Notes: generated from the sequence alone by a model not told the origin. A stretch of 64,000 bases of DNA from Ooceraea biroi (GCF_003672135.1 NC_039508.1:12969945-13033944), one strand, 5' to 3'. Shown: positions 50,564 to 62,299, counted from the stretch's first letter. A program made the numbers and translations.

Positions 50564-51788
50564 GTTAATCTCGCGCAGAATCGAATCGAGATTCGGTATT
50601 GCTCATCAGTGGATCGAGTCGCTTAGATGCATCGATCGCCAATCGCTGCGGATGCTATCGTTATCCTCGCCGACGAATGAAACTTTTTCAAAGATGGATA
50701 CTTGGATCCTTCAGTCGACAAACTCGACTGTGTCAACCTGGAAATCGATGCACTTTAAAAGAGTTTGAACAAATATTTTCTTTATCCTCCTCATTCAGCT
50801 TGCTACTTGGGAAAAGGCAGCGGCTGATAAAATGTGCACGGGAGAATCTTGTTTTGCGACAAAATGCGATTAAAGTTTTCATTTAATCCCGCGAATAATA
50901 CAATTGAATTATTAAACAGTTAACGTAATCGTGTCTATTGGAAGACATCAAACTATACGATAAAGTAAAAACTTTGGGGCATTTTTCTCACAAAATGCCG
51001 CGCGTTTTTGCTCGTGTGTGCCTTTCCTCCAGCCGCTGTCACTGAAATGAATCCCTCATTCTATCGCGAGGTTTTGCTACCTCTGAAAAATGCGATGGCA
51101 CCTTTCACCCCTCAGATAACGCATGTCAACGTGTATAGTGTCGTACCTTTCTCCGTCTCACGCACCCAATCTCGAATCTCGACTCGATCGACCGGCAATG
51201 GGGCAGCCACACTGCCGATCACACAGGCGCGGCCTGCAAAAAGTGTTCCTCGATACGTTTCCCGCGATCTCGCGTGATGGATACAATTTTCGTGTCGTGT
51301 AAGATGTTCGTGTTGGTTCCTACACTAGTGCCGTCCTCGTGCACACATTATATCGAAGGATGCCTCGATGACGGAGCGCGCACTCGTTTCGCGACAGCGT
51401 CCGTTATCGACCCTTCGTGACGGACCTTGACGACGTTGAGGGAAACGGGCGCTTGAAGAGTGACGTGGGAAATTCGCGGAATGCATACGAAGCATTGTGT
51501 ATCACGGCTCCTGCCATGTAAACGCCGCGATGTATCGCGAGCTCGACGTCAATCCAGAAATCGATGATGGTGACTTCTCGCTGCTGCGCTTACCTGATTA
51601 TAATTGTCATCGAGCGGAAACGCACGGTCGACAGCCTGGAATTAATCTGAAATTGATCTGGTATTCGCCTTTTCTAATTCGTGCTCTCTACGACGTGACT
51701 ATTATCACCGCGAACTGCCGTGAGGAACGCGTGCGTCATATTGTATCTCGTTCTTGTCGTTAAGTTTTCTTTTTTCAGTCTGTAAGCT

Positions 51789-51794
51789 AATAAA
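51789..51794 (+). promoter_or_regulatory. Candidate poly(A) signal for the RhoGAP gene
   Basis: An AATAAA about 1.2 kb after the stop codon, followed by T-rich sequence. It is the first canonical hexamer I noticed downstream on this strand. Other AT-rich sites further on could serve instead. Confidence 0.3.
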
Positions 51795-53489
51795 TGAAAG
51801 TTAATTTTTTACTACGTGTTGCATTTTATTCCAATCTCCTTCCACAGGTCCTGTTAGATAAGATGGAAACCTTGATGCCTCTGTGTCCTTTTATTTTTAA
51901 ATTACGTTTGCAAGAAATAAGATCTCGATATTTCATGCTATCAGTAATGTAACTAGTCAGATTTTTTAAATTGATCAATTTCTCTGAAATTATTGCGTAA
52001 ATCTTCGATCTATTTTGCTCTATGTAATTATATGATAATATAATAATAATATACATTTTAAAAGATAATTTTACTTTTAATTCTTTAAAAAAGTAAAATA
52101 TCTTAGAAGATGCATGAACATAATTTCTTCTTTAAATATTAAGACAAGATCATTACTTTGCTGCTTTGAGAAGGATAAGGATGTGGTTTCACGATAAGAT
52201 AGGATATCACTACGTTTAATTTATCCATCATAAAAGAACTTATTCCATGGCTTATTACATGGTATATTAGACGATGCATGATGAATATTAAAAAATCTGA
52301 AAGAAAATTTAAATTTCTATGATAAAAAAATAATGCAAAAAGCGATACGTGCTTTATCGAAACTCGTTTATTATTTAATTTCTCATGTGCCGTTCTTGAC
52401 GAGCACTTACATCACGATTTTCGTCGAATAATATCGTCAAGTATACGTACGAACTTTACAAAAAACAGTCGACTTAACAAGTAGATTGGTGCAAATCTAT
52501 CGTTCGGAACGTGAACGGATATCCGTGTGTAGATATGTACAGCAATATGCGATTACATCGTCGATCGGCACGGTGTTTTTAAATCAATAATACAAATTAA
52601 CTGTTAACATTATTTAGTGAACGATAACAACGAAACGAAGTAATTGCTGTAACAATTTTAGCATTGTGGAATGACACAAGAGTGGCACGCGCAACGTAAT
52701 AATTTTGCATCAGCGTAAAAAAGAAAAATGTTATTGAAATTTGTCTTCCCAACTTAATTCTCGTCAAACCGTAAACTCTCATAGTTGTCAAAAATATTAG
52801 ATTGTCAAAACATATCTTCAATTTTTTGTTATCAATTTTTTTATCAACGTTTTTCACACAAATCGATGTAAAGTTAGTTTTGATCGTTCTGCAACTGTAA
52901 ATCATGAAACCGCGGCTTTCACGCTGGTGCAATGTTATTTTTTGCCGCGGCGACTTTAGTACGATGAACAATTATTGCGATACCTATTTGCGATAAGATA
53001 TATTGGAACAAACGATCAGGTGGTACCTTCTACAAAGGTCGCGATAGAAGAGCGTATTGCATACGTAGGGAATCGCGACTGATTTCGCTGCGCTCGCCTT
53101 ATCCACGTAAGAACCTACGAATTAATTTCTAGTTTGATTAATTCCGCGTTCGCGCGGCAATAAATTAAATTTCGAGCGTGCGTGCGTGTATGCGAACCAA
53201 CGATCGTTCAGGAAAAGATCCGATCGTGATCTCGATCGAAGGATCCTGGTCGATCGCGATCGCACAGCCACCGAACGTTTTAACGAGGCCGGCTCTTGAA
53301 TCGTGTCACATAAATATCTCAGAAATGAAGGTACGTAGACAACAATAATTACGTAAAAGGGAAAATCATATAAGCGATAAAATACGATAACACTATCCCT
53401 CGGGAACGAAGAGAACAAGCGTGCGTCCCGATTTCTACGAGGCGAGTTCCCTACGACGTGAGTAATAAAACTTTCATCTCACGAGCGCA

Positions 53490-53630
53490 AGTACACATAT
53501 ATGTATTTTTATATATATATATATATTTCTCTCTTTTTTCTATATATATTATATTAAAACAACCACTATATAAAATATAAATATATTTATATATATAATT
53601 TTTTATAATATATATATATATATCTCTCTT
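53490..53630 (+). repeat. (TA)n-rich low-complexity tract
   Basis: Several TA runs separated by T-rich interruptions. It may mark a region of unstable length. Confidence 0.9.
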
Positions 53631-56144
53631 TTTTTGCCGTTTCACGGCTAGCTGCCTACGCAGGGCTGGACGGATGCGATGCTGTAATGTGATTTCACCT
53701 TCTCCTCTTACGGCGAGGAGAAGTAAGAGTATTACTAAAGTTAATAACATTAGAGAAAACTAGAAAATACGAAGGAGAAAAGAAGAGGGAAAAGGGAAAC
53801 GTATCACTTACCCTGTGATGTTCACGGCAATCCGTATCGAAATAATTAACGAATTGGGCTTCCCTAGGAATTATAGCTTGCAGGATATAAAACATGATTT
53901 GCATCAATAATTTAGTTTAAGTAATCCTGCATCAGCTATTAAACAATTTTTTCTATATAATATTTAATTTATAACAGACAACGTGTTACACTATTAAATT
54001 AATATGTGATTATCATTAATTTGCCAGTGCAATCTTACTAATTATTAATAGAAAAATTTTCCATTTTAAGAATTTAATTCTATTATACAACGTAATTTAA
54101 TAATATAAATTTTAAGACGTGTAATAATTTCTTTCTGAGTGTGACACATCACGTGTATTGCTTCAGTAAAGATGATTAATATTAAACGTTAAGAGAGAAG
54201 TACTTGATTGGACGGAAAATGTCGATATTAACGATAATGTGCGATTACAACATCGATATTTACACATTAGAGCGAAGAAGTCTTCGAATGTATTAAATTC
54301 TCGCGCGGTAACGGTTCATTGCCGTGTGCTTTGCGTAGAGAAATATGTACATGTCTTAGCGTAAGTTCACTATATCGTCGCTTCTCTTAGCAGATTGAAA
54401 ACACTTTATCGAGTTATCACTATATTAACAGTCGAATCTGTTCGAGTGAGATACGCGATACCTATTTACGAGACCTGTAACGTATCAATAAACAATTATC
54501 TCGGCTTTGTTTGTCTATAACAAATATAGGGACGAACCGTGGTATAAACTTCCCAGCTTCACTTATCCAGCTTAATATTCAATTAAACTTTGACACAGAA
54601 TATCGCAGAATATTAATTAAATCATGATGGCAAAGGTTATTTACTGTGGACTGAATACCGTTACGTAATTAAATAATTCTCCAACGTGACTAAAATAATT
54701 ACACACGCGGGTGCATTAATATTGTCCAGCACGTGCATTTGGATTTACACACTGTTAATCAACTCCTTTTGTTCTTCGCAAATATGGAATAATCGAGTCA
54801 CATGATCAATCATATGGATGAAAAGATATCTTTTCAAAAACTGTCAATTATTACGGAGGAATTTGGCCGTAATGAACGCAAAACGCATCGGATAATATTA
54901 ATACACCCGATTATACATTACATTCTATCACAAGCAAGAATTTTTCGAAATTGTTCGCGTTTTCGTGGCGAAACAAATTGGAAATGTAATTCCACTTGGA
55001 CATCCTCGATACGCGGTTTAAGAAATTTCACGATATGCAAAGGGGGAATGCAAAATTAAGATTAGACATGATGGTGAAAATACCATCAGACGTGATGGTA
55101 TTTTAAATCATGTACACACGATGAATTTCGTATCACCCGTACGCTTTCGCGCAAACTTTCTCGAGGAAAGGAAAATTTTTGACGACCGTTACGCCACCAG
55201 CGCTTTTTTGCTCGTCTGTCTTTTACTGTCCTCACTTTTAGCATGTAGATACGAATGTGCTTAACGAGGCGGAAGAGTAAGATAGGTCGCTATAAAACCG
55301 CATAAAGAATAAAGTACATTGCATAAATACGTGTATAGAACTTTTATTGCTTACTGTTTCATAAGGCTTGTAGATATATGATATTAGGTCAGAATTCGTT
55401 ATTTTATATTTTGTCACGCTTCTCTGGGACATTGTAATTAATTGTCATCTTTTGAACAATCGTAATTCTTAAAATTTTCATATTTAATAAATATTATTTT
55501 TCTATCTTTGTCCATAGTCACCATCTTAATCTCCCGCCAGTATCTTTACATAATTAATTTATATTTATTGCTATCCGCATTCTAGCAGTCCACCGTACTG
55601 TACAGCGCGCAAAGACATAGTAGAAAAATCGATGAAAGGTGCGATCTAAAAACCATTAGACGAATCATCATCAATCTTGTGCACTACGACGCGAATTCCT
55701 GTGACATTTAACTCAGCTAGCATCAGCCACGAAGTTCCGGCGATTATCGATCGCGTGCGTCAGCCTATTTACATTCCGTCGTCGTCGTAATGATCAACTC
55801 CAACCTCGCGAACGGTTCGGCTTGGCTCAGCTCGCGGCTTCGGAACTCATTAAAAGTCTCATTGTCGAAATCACAAATAGCGTCATCGATGGGGCATTTT
55901 CGCCCGAGTCACCGCAGCTGCGGCGGAACGCGCGATGCACGTCGCCCAATTTCGTCTTCCGGTCGACCCTGCTTGCGAATCGATGATAATCACATCGGAG
56001 AACCACTCACCGTTAATGGAACGCATTGCGCGAAACGGACGTTTGGTCGCCGATTTCCTGTCATCGCAGCAGTTGCAAGCGATCGCCCGATTGCTGGTCA
56101 CGTAGTGGACTCCCGCGCCAGGACGACGCGCCACAGGGCGTCGG

Positions 56145-56389
56145 CTAGACCTCCGTCGAGTGCGTCTGTATACGCACCTTCTTCTGCGAGCCGTTCCTGG
56201 ACAGGGTTGGGCTGTGCGCCGAGAAGCCGGGATTGTGGATGCCGAGAGGCTTCGGCTTCTTCAGGGAGCTCCTGAGGGGCGAAGCGGTGCTGGCCGCGCT
56301 ACCGGAAGTCGCCACCGACGCCGTCGACCCGTTCCCGGCACCACCGGCGTACGGCTTGCCGCTGGCGTCTGTCATCGAGATCGTACCAC
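56145..56389 (-). CDS. Membrane-protein gene, last coding exon
   Basis: Acceptor TTTCGTCGCAG; begins with two bases completing a Gly codon (GGTISMTDASGKPY), then a Ser/Ala/Gly linker, SPLRSSLKKPKPLGIHNPGF and QKKVRIQTHSTEV before TAG. A 727-bp TTAA element lies only 35 bp upstream of this exon in the intron. Confidence 0.8.
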
Positions 56390-59300
56390 CTGCGACGAAA
56401 CGAAACACGCACGTGTTGCGACGTTAAGGGGGGAGCCTGCTTTAGAACGTTGAAAATAAGGTATAATTTTACGAATTTTTTTGGAGAAACTATACAGCGG
56501 ATCATTATAAAACTTTGATGCATTTATTAGTACATGTTTAAAGATAAAAAAATTATTTTTTTATTTGAATACATCGCCTATAGAGGTCGTCCTGGAGGCA
56601 TCTTAGTGCAGCCGGCATTGCAAATTGGTGAGCATTCTCCTGCCTCCAAATTTCATCCAAACTGAAAAATTGAAATATTTTCTCGTTATTTATGAATTCC
56701 CATCGTCGATGAACCTTTAATATTCATAAAAACATTAAGTTAAACAATTATTTTTGCATGAAAAAGTTCAAAACCTTTGCCTAAAAATCGTACTTTTGTG
56801 TTCTAAGCTCCACCATTTTGGCACTTTTCAACTTTTTTCTTCTCTCTTTGGTTCATCGACGATGGGAATTCATAAATAACGAGAACATATTTCAATTTTT
56901 CAGTTTAGACGAAATTTGGAGGCAGGAGAATGCTCAGCAATTTGCAATGCCGGCGACGCGGCTGCACTAAGATTTCTCCAGGACGACCTCTACAAACGAT
57001 ATATTCAAATCAAAAAATAATTTTTTTTATCTTTAAACATGCACTAATAAATGCATCAAAGTTTTATAATGATCCGCTGCATAGTTTCTCCAAAAACAAT
57101 TCGTAAAATATACCTTATTTTCAGCGTTCTAAAGCAGGCTCCCCCCTTAATAACATTGCCAACTCGACAACTTGGGAAAGTTTTATTACTTTCTACGGAC
57201 GTAAGGACGTGTTATTATTACTGAGATAATGTTTCGCGGATGCCTACACACGTGATGTCTGACGTTATTACCGTAGGAATCTGCGCGGCAACATTTACGC
57301 AATATGTAGGAGGAACGTCGCGAAGCTTGCGAGCTTGCAACAAGAGGGAGAGAAGAGTTTTGGATATATTCTATGTCGAGCACAGATTGTGCCAAATTGC
57401 ATCGACGCGTTCGTTTGGTCATCTGTTTGATTATACGGACATACTTTTTGTGATATACATTCACATTCCGTTCCTCGTGGAATGGGACACTTTAACTTGT
57501 TTAGATTTAACTTATTTTGATACTTGAATTAACGATGTTATCATCCCTGAAGAAAAACAGATTGGACAAAAGCTGTGCGATTTCAAGGGGACAAAAGTTG
57601 GATCAAAGGGGATCTTTCCATATTTTTCCACGTGGACGTACCAAAGAAAACTCGAAGATGTTACTCGATTTTTTCCACACGATAATGTGATCCCTTTCTT
57701 ATGAAATCATCGACATCGAAGAATTTCTTTCGTCGGATACTCTTCTTCTTGCAGTTAGAGATATATCGTTGTCCTTAGAGCGATCGATTCATCTCGTTAT
57801 GCCGCGTATAAAAGTGTTAAGTACGTATCGATACGTGGATATACTTAACGTAACGTGCTTCACATAAGATTCCGCGAGCGTGAGGGGGCGTAGTCGCACC
57901 CCCCATAACTTTCCCTTCAGCGCGTGATTACTTACACACGGAGTTCTCTGAACTTCATCACTTTCACGTCCAGACGCATTTCTCTTCTGCAGAGCGGTAT
58001 ATATTGACTTTCTGTCAGTGCTAAACAACGTTCTTTCGGTATCGGCACAAATGCAACCCCCGTAATAAATTATCGCAGCTTCATAGAGCTAGGTTACTTC
58101 AAAGAAGAAAAAAATGAACCTTAACACGAGAAGATGCCTCATCCGCGATGAAGAAAGGGTAAATATTCACTTATGGTCAGCACCCGCAAATGTCAATGAC
58201 CTTGACATATGTTATAGAGGTCATCATTCTAAGTAACCTTCTGCAAGTTTTAGCCGTCGCTCGTTGTTTATTAAAAAGTTATTAACAAAAGAAGTTTAAT
58301 GATTTCGCACGACTTTTCAGCTGTCCACGCGAAGCAAGAACATGATGTTGACATATATTACAAAGGTCACTTTCTCGAATAACCCGCACTAGGTTTTAGT
58401 CGTCGATCGTTGTTTATTAAAAAGTTATTAACAAAAGAAGTTTCGAAAATGTAGTAGTTATTTTGAATATTCAAAGACATAAACGACGAATATGTATATG
58501 AACGAAGGAAGAAAAGTCATTTAAAGCAGTGAATCGTTAATATTTAGAATAGTTTGTTTTAATATAAGTACAAAGTATTCTCTGCTTTAACCTAACCTAA
58601 CCTAACCTAACCTAAGTTTTTAAGTAAGGTCCTTTAGAGAAAATCCTTGAACTACGATAAATAAAAACTTGGAATGTCGAATAGATTACTACGTCATAGA
58701 TAAACACGACTGTTCCTCATTTACAACTCTCCTATACCAACTATTCTCTGCTTTAATAAAAAAATATATTAATGATTCACTGCTTTAAATGATTTTCCTT
58801 TGTTCATACATGTACTATTGTACATACACATTAGTAGTTTATGCCCGATACCGTGTGTTTCGCCAATAATTGTAGTCAAAGGGTATGTCCTTGACAATAT
58901 AAATTTAATGAAAATTCTTACCATGTACATGGTGTCCAATAATTACGTATAATTTGTAAGATTTATTTTGTTAATAACTTTTTAATGAACAACGAGCGAC
59001 GGCTAAAACCTCTTCAAGGTCACTCAGGAAGGTGACCTTGACAACATATGTCAAGGTCATTGACATTTGCGGGTACTGACCATAAGTGAATACTTACCGA
59101 AGAAAGTATTAAACTTGTCCGGAGTTTGCAGATCGGAAGAGGTACATCAATTGTTTCTCGCAAAGGTTCCTTTTAAAAGTTATCGTTTTAAATTACATCC
59201 GCTGAACATTTTTTTATCTTCCATTTACGATAGGACACGTCCATCTGTCGTTTTATCTTGTTCATTGCGTTTAATACGAAACACGGATTGTAGTCAAAGG

Positions 59301-62299
59301 GTATGTCCTTGACAATATAAATTTAATGAAAATCCTTACCATGTACATGGTGTCCAATAATTGCGTATAATTTGTAAGATTTATTTTGTTAATAACTTTT
59401 TAATGAACAACGAGCGACGGCTAAAACCTCTTCAAGGTCACTCAGGAAGGTGACCTTGACAACATATGTCAAGGTCATTGACATTTGCGGGTACTGACCA
59501 TAAGTGAATATTTACCGAAGAAAGATACCGAAGGATGATGAATCGAAGACACGATTTCGCGTTAAATAAACGTGCCTTCGATCTAATCGGCGATTACGTT
59601 AACCCCGCAATCATTTAGCGCGATCCGGCCGACGCGATATCAAAGGTGAGCGGTATCTGCAGACACGATCGGAGCGGGAGGATCGATCGATTTACGAAGC
59701 CGGGATTTTGAGAAATTGAACGACTGTCCGCTTTTACATCTCTCTGGCCTTACCGTTCGTAGGTTGGTGATACTCCCGATATCCTGGATTATTTATAGTG
59801 CCTCCACGTGGATCTGTGACGATCCTAATCTTGGTAGGATCGCCGCCCCTTCGCGCGTAAATGCCTTCGTAAACGGCGGACACCAGCACGCCGAAGTTCA
59901 AGGCGATGGCGGCCAACTGCAACGACAAGTAAAAACGATTCGATTTAATGAAAATGCCTTGACGGATATTCAGTCGCGCGAAACAACCCCGTCGTCACGT
60001 ACGACGGCAGGAAATATTCTTCGAGAAACATAGTTCTCCTCTTGGCGTGCACCTCACGTTCCTTTTCCTCTCCTTTCATGCACTTCTTATTAAATTACGA
60101 AAATGGAGCATGAATGACGATTGTGCGCGGTGTAATTCAGTAACGTTCTGCATTTCGTGCATATTAAAGTGCGTCCGGTCTGCGTGCGGCTCAAAATATG
60201 CGTGTAACAAGTAGCGTTGCAACATGCACCATAAGAAATAAGCATGTTTCCAGATACCGAGGCTTGTGTCCCGCATGTCAGCCCATGTTTATGTTGGAAC
60301 GCGACCTCGAAAGTGAGAAATCGCACGTAATATTTCTTTTACCTCGAAATAAATGAGCTTTTTAACGTCACTCGGGCTTGCAAGTTCATTGTCCGCAATC
60401 CAAAATTATATTGATATACATATAACACAAGAACGTACATGCATATGCTGTATTAAATATAAAAATCTATTTTTTTTTTTTTTTTAAATTGGAGAAGTGT
60501 CTCATGTGTATAGCTTTGTAAACAAACTGCCTGTATTTTCTTGGGTAACGCTAAGCCCGTAGTCGACAAAGTTAATTCACTGAAAGAGTCCATTATTTTC
60601 ATGATCTTTTTCGTGCTGCGTTGAGGATCGCGTATTCCACGCTGTCATTTACGGTTAGATGAGGGAACGCACGTAACGGAGGGACGGACACAGATAAAGC
60701 TGTGAACGTGCTCGTGGCGTTTTACGCAATCGACTGTTTCCCCAAGAATCTCGTGCATTTATTTCCCTTTCCACTAATTGGCTCGTAGATGCGAGTCAAT
60801 TATCCACGAGTGTACGAGTCACCGTTCTAATTCGTCGGCTCGTCGCGCCGTCGTGTTATTCCCATGGAAACACCGAGTCACATCAAGATCCCGCTATACG
60901 TACCGCGACACCATGGCTTTCATTGTGTGTTGAAAAAATAAAGATAAAGCGACAGAGAGAGAGAGAGATAGATAGATAGATAGACAGAGAGCAATCGTGT
61001 TGAGACAGAAAATGTATGACGCGTCGACGAGCGTCGAACGAACGTCGTCCTTTCCTACGCGTCGCGCGAGTAACTAGGAGATCCCGTCGTCGCACGTGTG
61101 TACTATCGATATCGGGAGAAGAAGCACCCCGTAGGTGGCGATCGGCCGGTGGAGGGTGCGCGCGCGGGCGCGCGCGCGAGGAAGGGGAGGGAATTTAATT
61201 AGGGCCAACAAAGAGAAGCCGCGCGCGCGCGAGCTTCATTGTGGTGTGGTGTGCCACCGCTATAATTAATCCGGTCGTGCGGCGTGTTCGCCTCTTTTTC
61301 TTTTTGTCCTCGGGGATGAGCGTCGGTCTCTTCTCTTCCCCCTGTGTGAGCCGCGAGACGCGAGAGATAATAAAAGAGAACGCAAGAGCGCGCGCGCCGC
61401 CGTCGTTGCGCTCTTCTGCATCGGTGTGTCTCCCGCCATCCCCTTTCGATCATCCGGGTGGTGGTTATTTTTCCTGTCGCGCCGGGGACGAGCACCTCTC
61501 TTTCTTTCTCTCCCTTTCCCTTGCGGGCGAGGTACGCGAGGAGGAAACGAGTCGCGAAAGAATGGCGGGAAGTCGATCTATAGGAAAGGAAGTGAAGAAG
61601 AGGGACTGTTTGGACGGAGAGAACGCACTCCGTGCGGATGAGCACGCCGTTTATAACGCGGCGATCGCGAAGCGCCCGATTTCACGATGAGCGCACGCCA
61701 CCTTTTACGGCTATTCATTTTACGCGTTATTTAACCGGCATGCGGAAACACACCCGCGCTGTGTATGAACGGGAGTGATTTCATCGCGCCGCGATAAAAC
61801 TCCGCGCGATACAGACCATTATACCAAGCACTTAAGCGGCTCACCTCGGCGAACTTCTCACGCGTCACTTCCGTTTTCAGAAATTCTTCAGACGTAACTT
61901 GATTCGTCTCGAGGGGAGTTGCCTCGTAATTTATTGTAATTATTCTACCTTGTCTGTGAATCCTTTAGTTTAGCACCGGCGTCTCTTTGGTAGAATCGTT
62001 CTCCAGTGTAGACTTCAAAGTGGTACATAAATTCTCGTCACAAATTACAATATAATAAAAAAAATTGATCTCGTTATTTTGCATAAATTGTACGTAAATT
62101 GCGTAAAGCATTATCATCGCGCCATGCAACGTTGTTAACGTCATGTCGAAGGGCAAAGGCAAAGATGGCTTAACTCGATTGGGGCTCCCTTTCTCTCGAG
62201 CGACCGTATTACCTTGCCTTGTTTCTGCTTATTCATTCTGTCCAATTCGATCTCGTCCTTGGCCCCTTTCAGGAGACTCCGTTTCCTTTTATCCATCAT
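56145..62299 (-). CDS. Small single-pass membrane protein with PDZ-ligand C-terminus (3 exons, 164 aa)
   Basis: Seen: join of 62299-62213, 59916-59754 and 56389-56145 on the - strand, all GT-AG and in frame. Residues 1-29 are a charged N-terminus (MMDKRKRSLLKGAKDEIELD), residues about 30-50 a hydrophobic helix (LAAIALNFGVLVSAVYEGIY), then basic RR, a conserved-looking KIRIVTDPRGGTINNPGYRE, a Gly/Ser/Ala-rich linker, and a tail with SLKKPKPLGIHNPGF ending in Ser-Thr-Glu-Val. The end fits a class I PDZ ligand, so I infer a plasma-membrane protein tethered to a scaffold, with the long tail in the cytosol. I do not recognise the family. An extra exon in the 2.3-kb first intron cannot be excluded, but the phases join without one. 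The gene is convergent with the RhoGAP gene. Confidence 0.68.
56424..57150 (-). mobile_element. TTAA-flanked palindromic MITE, copy 4, next to a splice acceptor
   Basis: 727 bp with TTAA at both ends, orientation as copy 2. It lies in the second intron of the membrane-protein gene, with its edge 35 bp from the acceptor of the last exon, so it probably supplies the branch-point region. Confidence 0.9.
57151..58149 (-). other. Part of intron 2 of the membrane-protein gene
   Basis: No exon recognised between TTAA MITE copy 4 and element E3. Confidence 0.4.
58869..59106 (+). repeat. 238-bp direct repeat, first copy
   Basis: Starts ATTGTAGTCAAAGGG and ends with the element terminus plus GAAGAAAG. 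The same 238 bp recurs with a few mismatches at 59287-59524. Confidence 0.85.
59287..59524 (+). repeat. 238-bp direct repeat, second copy
   Basis: Equal in length to the copy at 58869-59106, including the element end and the 8-bp flank. The few mismatches (for example ATTACG versus ATTGCG) show that it is not very recent. Confidence 0.85.
59754..59916 (-). CDS. Membrane-protein gene, transmembrane exon
   Basis: Acceptor TCGTTGCAG, 54 codons plus one base, donor ACG-AAC-G|GTAAGG. It holds the only membrane helix, then RRGGDPTKIRIVTDPRGG and NNPGYREYHQPTN. The clean acceptor, donor and phase 1 fit to the next exon make this a confident coding exon. Confidence 0.8.
59917..62212 (-). other. Intron 1 of the membrane-protein gene
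   Basis: 2296 bp. Contains a T17 tract near 60470, a GATA microsatellite, and a CpG-rich block (61020-61690) that includes a run of GC dinucleotides near 61160. I looked for a further transmembrane exon on the - strand and saw none. Confidence 0.4.
60951..60995 (+). repeat. (GA)n/(GATA)n microsatellite
   Basis: GA units pass into GATA units and back to GA. Confidence 0.9.
62213..62299 (-). CDS. Membrane-protein gene, candidate exon 1
   Basis: ATG-ATG start (62299 and 62296), 29 codons, donor AAG|GTAATA in phase 0. The peptide is rich in Lys, Arg, Asp and Glu and precedes the hydrophobic exon. It is linked to the next exon only by strand, phase and position, so this join is the weakest part of the model. 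Confidence 0.55.

Larger units (their letters stand above)
50564..56144. other. Space between the two convergent genes
   Basis: AT-rich. It should hold both 3' untranslated regions. A TATA microsatellite lies at 53490-53630. No exon or RNA gene recognised. Confidence 0.45.
58150..59524. mobile_element. Foldback element E3 with 8-bp target duplication and duplicated right end
   Basis: Left end GGTAAATATTC and right end GAATATTTACC, flanked by perfect GAAGAAAG (58150-58157 and 59517-59524). The arms are related to E1 and E2; the core at about 58590-58616 has five CCTAA units. The right end (58869-59106, with its own GAAGAAAG) is repeated at 59287-59524, with 180 bp of different sequence between. 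Confidence 0.8.

Noticed and set aside
61199..61690. Opposed frames of about 148 codons
   Set aside because: Both strands open across a CpG-rich block with GC dinucleotide runs; no protein features.
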